DNA of 64,000 nt from the NCBI GenBank assembly GCA_963921425.1, contig OY992837.1:8529896-8593895 (forward strand). The letters run 5' to 3'. Both the position numbers and the translations under genes were made by a program. Shown here piece by piece: positions 59,499 to 64,000 of the stretch. The first letter of the stretch is position 1, and every line of letters starts with the position of its first letter. This DNA comes from Dryas octopetala. Its lineage: Eukaryota > Streptophyta > Magnoliopsida > Rosales > Rosaceae. Under the pieces are notes generated by a model. That model did no database searches, was not told the origin of the DNA, and was given only the letters and a program-made list of their open reading frames with translations.

Positions 59499-60594
59499 TA
59501 TGAAATATATATATTATCATACATAAGCCCCAAAAAGCTTTAGTTCTACTGACTTCTACACCAAAAAAGAAGAAGAGAGGATCAGTCTTACTACTGTCTT
59601 AGGGTCATTACTAAAATTAGTTATCCCCCAAGTGAAAGTGGAGCATATATATATTACATAATTCGATCATCGCCTGCTTGTTGTAGTTTCATCGAACATG
59701 TTTCCTAACACATGGACATTACGTGGTCAATATTTTACAAATATAGAGGTCGGTGGAGAAGTTCCATGCATTTGGAATGTGCGAAAGAGAAATGATTTGA
59801 GACTAACACATGATGTGAGGCTGAGATTATATATTATCTCATTTTCTTGTTTTTTCTTTCTAAGAAAATAGAATTGCTTATTTGTATTAGAGAAAAATTT
59901 GAGATAAATGGGAAAAAAATATTTGGGGTTTTAAAAGAAGACAAAAAGGTCCCTTTAAAATTACCCATATTCCAAAACCTAATACCAATCCAAAGCGCAC
60001 AATCCATCCAACTTTAAAAACTTTGCTCCGGCTAATGTTTAATCAAATGTTTTGGGTATCTTCTCGGAATGTTGTTTTAGATTGGGCTAACCCTAACTCA
60101 ATTTAACATTTGAGGAATTTATGAGTTAGAATCTAGTTGGACCATAGATTTAGCACACCATCTTAATTCGGGCATCTTGAATCCAATATGATTCTAACTC
60201 GATGCTTTATGAATGGGTTAGAGTTGGGTTCAATAATTCTCAATCCGTCTAAATTTGAACTTAAATTGTTATGTGTGTGGGTAGAGATTTAATTGGTCTT
60301 CAAATATGTTCAAGTTACACCCCTCGCGAGAAGTCCAAAAACCACCCAGCATTGGATGCGGTCTTTTTTAGCTATTACATGTTTTTTTTTTTTGTAAGAA
60401 TTTTATATGAACTAAATTATCAAGAAAAATATCCTAATTAAGATCTTAAGATCTTAGAATTTTATTTGAACTCTAGAGTACTGTGCCTGTGTAATAATCT
60501 TAAAGGGCATAATGATTTTATTATTATTAAGACGGTTGACCGTTAGCTTATAAGTGAAACTTTGGAAGATGAATGTTATTCACTTTCTCTAATT
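55811..60594. other. Long gene-free interval
   Basis: PAP upstream region followed by AT-rich DNA. I see short A tracts, a (TAA)n microsatellite at 59467-59499 and scattered short open frames without domains (for example near 57820-58107). No tRNA, coding gene or complete transposon could be supported. Confidence 0.5.
59467..59499. repeat. (AAT)n microsatellite
   Basis: About eleven uninterrupted AAT units. Confidence 0.95.
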
Positions 60595-60950
60595 TACTTT
60601 CTTCATCGATTTTCTACTTTATTATTCTCATTCCGCAATGTAAATTTATGATTAAAATTGTTCATTTTTTAGATCTAACTATAAAGATCATCTCTGTAAA
60701 AAATTAATCAAATCAGAAATTGTTTGGTTATGTAACTGCGATCAAATAAACATACGGTTTTTGTAACTATTTGATTCACAGTTTGTTTATTTGATAACGA
60801 TTACATAACCAAACGATTTCTGATTTAATTAGTTGATTTTTTTGCGGAGATGATCTTCAAATAATTATCTAAAAAATGAACGGTTCCGATTATGAAAATA
60901 CATTGTGTAATTATGATAATAAAGAAGAAGGTTGGTGGAGAAATAAGATA
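60595..60950. mobile_element. Fold-back MITE, family of 2994-3390
   Basis: Two inverted arms of about 150 bp. The left arm contains GTTCATTTTTTAGATCTAAC and AAAGATCATCTCTGTAAAAA; the right arm contains the complements (about 60830-60890). The inner part (TTGGTTATGTAACTGCGATC / GATAACGATTACATAACCAA) continues the pairing almost to the centre. No coding capacity. The core words are shared with 2994-3390 and 61430-61780. Confidence 0.75.
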
Positions 60951-61429
60951 TATTTATTTTGTAATTTCATTTACATTAGAGAGAGTGCCTGTGTACAAAA
61001 TTGTATATATCAATTTAAATACTTAAAATATGGGGGGGTTGGCCTTTACACATGTTCTGGTCGAGCACACTATAGATTGTGTTGTGGTCTAATTGACAGA
61101 CAGCTATATTTGTATGCAATACGAGGTGGTGTTATGATAGAGTTTTGTTTGAGAAGTGTTTGAATAAAGTTGAACATGGCTATATATGCAAGTGCAGAGG
61201 CTGCAGGAACTGTTTCCCATTTTCTTTTCTTTTTTTGGTTTCTCGTTGTTGGGATTGGGGTTGTTTGGGGGTGTCCAAGGGTATAATCGTCCACCGCCGC
61301 ACATGAACCTCCTCACTCTGCTTATCCACATCAGGTTGTACGGTAGGTAGAGGAAAGACCGAAAGATGAATCATTTTTTTTGGTTTTGAGCTATGTTAAG
61401 GTGATTAATATATTAATTTTTATACAGTA

Positions 61430-61780
61430 ACGATCACTCGCTCACCTCTAACCACTCATCAACGAATTTCAATGATCGAAACCATTTTTATTGTCGGACA
61501 ACATTCAAAGATCACCTTTATAAAAAATCAGTCAAATCGAAAACTATTTAACCAGTATATTATTATCAACATCATTTACCTATTTATTTGACAGACTATA
61601 TTTGTCTGCATAGTTTAGAAAATCAAACAATTACGGATTTGACTGATTTTTTACAAGAATGACCCTTAAGAAGGGACCTAAAAAACGAATAGTTCCGATC
61701 ATAGAATTTTCTGCTTTGTAATTGCTGGGTGGTTGAATGAGCGTAGAATTTCTCGCTCGCTAATGAGTGAAGGATCATTT
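61430..61780. mobile_element. Fold-back MITE, third member of the family
   Basis: The left arm starts near CACTCGCTCACCTCTAACCA and carries ATAAAAAATCAGTCAAATCG; the right arm carries GATTTGACTGATTTTTTACA and ends near CGCTCGCTAATGAGTG. The arms are more diverged from each other than in the two relatives. Edges are approximate. Confidence 0.65.
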
Positions 61781-62988
61781 CTGAATTTTTGTATGTGATG
61801 GTACTTATATTATTTTTAATGACTATCAAGTCACTTATATTATTTCTAGTGATCGACTATCAAGTAAAATAATTGTTACAACACGATGCAAACTGTGCTT
61901 GAGAATGTGCAACTTTCTTACAACTTACAAATTTGGGGCTTCCATTGACAAATGAAAGAACGGAACTGTAATAAAATTATTAATTGCTAATTTATTTCTT
62001 CATTCAAATAGGTAGCTACTTGAGTTTTTATAGATATAATCACCAATTTTAAAAATTGGACATTGGTGATGTCAGCAGCATGTCAACAAGTGGCAAAATT
62101 CGTAAATTTCTTTTTATTTTGTCTAGTTGTTAATTTATATAGTTTCTCTTAATTTCATTTTGGTCAATAATTACTATCCTAGTATTTTGAAAAAATTCAT
62201 TAACTAATTTGTAATATTGAAAATATTTATTAATTTTTTTGTAATTGACCCTTTATTTATTACCATTAAAAGCCAGCCTTTTTGGTGCATACCTTAATTT
62301 GAGCTTTCAAAAAATCTAAAATGAGGATTTGCTCACTCATTCACCATTTTTTTTTTTTTTGCAGTAATACATTGTAAAATTGATTAAAAAGCACAAAAGA
62401 ATCCTAATGAAGGAGAGAACTCATGAATGCTTACATACCAAATCATTATGATAGTAGTGAGCATGTTGTATATATTTAGAATGCTGCTGGGCATTCAAAA
62501 TACACGTGATAGTGTCTCATAAATTCAGATCATAGTTCATTATAGACTCATTTATTTATACTAAGTTAAACAAGAAGACATACACTCTTACATCATTTGG
62601 ATCCAAATTTGAGATCTCTGCCATTATTTATGTATCTAACCATATTAAGAAAAAAGTTTTGTTTTTTTGGTTGTTGTGTTTTTAATAAAATTTGAAATTT
62701 TGCATGCTTAATAAAATACTAATTACAAGCTACAGATAAAATTTGAAGCAAAATGCTGCTGGTATGTTTAACACGCAAGAATTAAGAACAAAAATTAAAA
62801 TACTAATTAATTAATAAGATAGCCCATAATCCATTAGAGCCATATAATCACAGTACAAAATTGCAAAATCAATTGAAAAAAAAAAAAAAAAAACTAAATT
62901 TAATACATTGATATTATAATAATGGTGAGTGATTTCTTTCCATAGATTAGCTATAGAAGCAAAATCAATAGTGACAAGTATGAAGAAT
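61781..62988. other. Gene-free interval
   Basis: AT-rich DNA with T and A tracts (62347-62360; 62876-62893). Nothing recognised. Confidence 0.5.
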
Positions 62989-63544
62989 GAGAAATTATTC
63001 TGTATAACTGATATACTGCCACGTGGTATAACCAGTCTATGTGTTATAATAACATTGAGTTAATTACACTTACACCCCTTGAGGTTTATCGTTTTTTCAC
63101 ATACACTCCCTAGGGTTTTAACAATTACACATACACCCCCTGAGATTTCAAAACTACTGCATATAACCCCTAATAGTGAGACGAAAAATAATGAGAAATT
63201 ATGCAAAAAGGCATGCTAAGAGGTGAAATTGCTTAATAAGATTACTCAAGGTGTAAGGTCCAACCTCAATACAAATATTTTCTTTTTTGTTTATTTATTT
63301 TTGACTCTTGTAGGAGGTTATATGCATTAGTTTTAAAACCTCAGGGGGTGTATGTATAATTTTTGAAACTTCAGGGAGTATATGTGAAAAAACGATAAAC
63401 CTCAGGGGGTGTAAGTGTAATTAACTCGTTATGAATATTATACCTTATTAATATAAATACATCATTTAATAATACTCTTATACATTAAATTAGTTATACC
63501 ACATAATTACATCACGATATATCAGTTTTACCCTATAATTTTTC
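62989..63544. mobile_element. MITE interrupted by a second MITE
   Basis: The left end GAGAAATTATTCTGTATAAC and the right end, read inward GAAAAATTATAGGGTAAAAC, are inverted repeats with matching inner words (CTGATATACTGCCACGTGG / CTGATATATCGTGATGTAA). The element at 63057-63427 splits it. A partial relative lies at 2136-2240. No target duplication was resolved. Confidence 0.55.
63057..63427. mobile_element. MITE with GAGTTAATTACACTTACACC ends, copy 2
   Basis: Sister of 31716-32056: the same termini and a largely collinear interior (GCATATAACCCC, AGTGAGACGAAAAAT, GATTACTCAAGGTGTAA). It has an additional run of about 30 bp near 63105-63135 repeating the ACATACACCCCC unit. The flanking bases do not show the 8-bp repeat seen for copy 1. 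Confidence 0.8.
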
Positions 63545-64000
63545 TTTTCTGAATACAAGCTGTCACTGCAAAGTGAACGCTATCAAAGAAGCCGTGGCCG
63601 CAATGTCACCTCCCCGAACAAAACACACAATAAAGTCAATAATAACCGAAACGGCATTGAAGCCGTGACGAAATCCATAGCAAACAATTCTCAGACCAAT
63701 TAACTTTGCATATGTTATGCCTGGAATATGCCATGGGACACGTGTCCACCTGGGTGCACCTCCACGTGTCACATGAAACCGCGAAGGGAGTTTTGTCAGA
63801 AAACGCTAAAATCCAGGGGGATGATATATATGGATATTATATAAACTCCTGCTATATATACATTTATGCAATACGAGGTTGTGTTTTGGTGGATCTTTCT
63901 TTCTTTCTTTCTTTCTTTCTTTTCCATGTGAAAGATCGAGTTTTGTTTAAGATCGAAGTGTACGTTTGAATAAAGTGCCGCTTGAAACTGTTGAAGATGG
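63545..64000. other. Gene-free end of window
   Basis: No coding region supported. Contains a (TTTC)n microsatellite at 63895-63924 and a module resembling 61100-61175. A TATA-like ATTATATAAACT at about 63835-63846 might belong to a gene starting beyond the window. Confidence 0.4.

Overview
The window looks like nuclear DNA of a flowering plant, probably a eudicot. It is AT-rich, its genes carry many short GT-AG introns, the protein families are typical of plants, and small inverted-repeat transposons are abundant. I cannot name the species. There is no sign of bacterial, organellar or CRISPR sequence.

Layout. 1-10.3 kb is repeat country. It holds a Mutator-like MITE (59-569), a degraded hAT-like element (about 700-2035), a fold-back element (2994-3390), a 1.34-kb Pack-type transposon (3918-5257) carrying most of a riboflavin synthase coding region, a 201-bp MITE (6050-6250), a 5'-truncated L1-type LINE (6654-8880) inserted into an older small retroposon, and a GGCC-rich element (9160-9715). 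10.4-20.1 kb holds a tandem pair of GDSL esterase/lipase genes (minus strand, four exons each) with polyhistidine tracts after the signal peptide; intron 2 of the first copy has been invaded by a 2.5-kb element that itself carries a MITE. 20.9-22.9 kb is a 2.0-kb Ac-like hAT element with a collapsed piece of a Ste20/BLUS1-like protein kinase inside.

24-42 kb is the gene-rich core, all on the minus strand: a small secreted LysM protein (24026-24355), a nucleoside hydrolase with nine exons (26952-30276), TFIID subunit TAF12 with eight exons (34656-38574), and a SLC35F/DUF914 transporter with eleven exons (39427-42312). One intron of the transporter has all the marks of a U12-type (minor spliceosome) intron. 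42.3-48.7 kb is repeats, including a roughly 490-bp array of the palindrome AAACTGCAGTTT. An intronless A20/AN1 zinc-finger stress-associated protein gene lies on the plus strand (49336-49857), with a probable 5'-UTR intron. A five-exon purple acid phosphatase gene follows on the minus strand (52146-55810). From 55.8 kb to the end I find no protein gene, only fold-back MITEs, some nested in one another.

The host genes do not form a pathway; this is an ordinary chromosomal neighbourhood. All multi-exon models were joined by hand from GT-AG sites and reading phase, and each full coding sum is divisible by three. The most unusual items are the two gene-capturing DNA transposons (riboflavin synthase; kinase), the U12-type intron, the palindrome array, and the layered nesting of MITEs.
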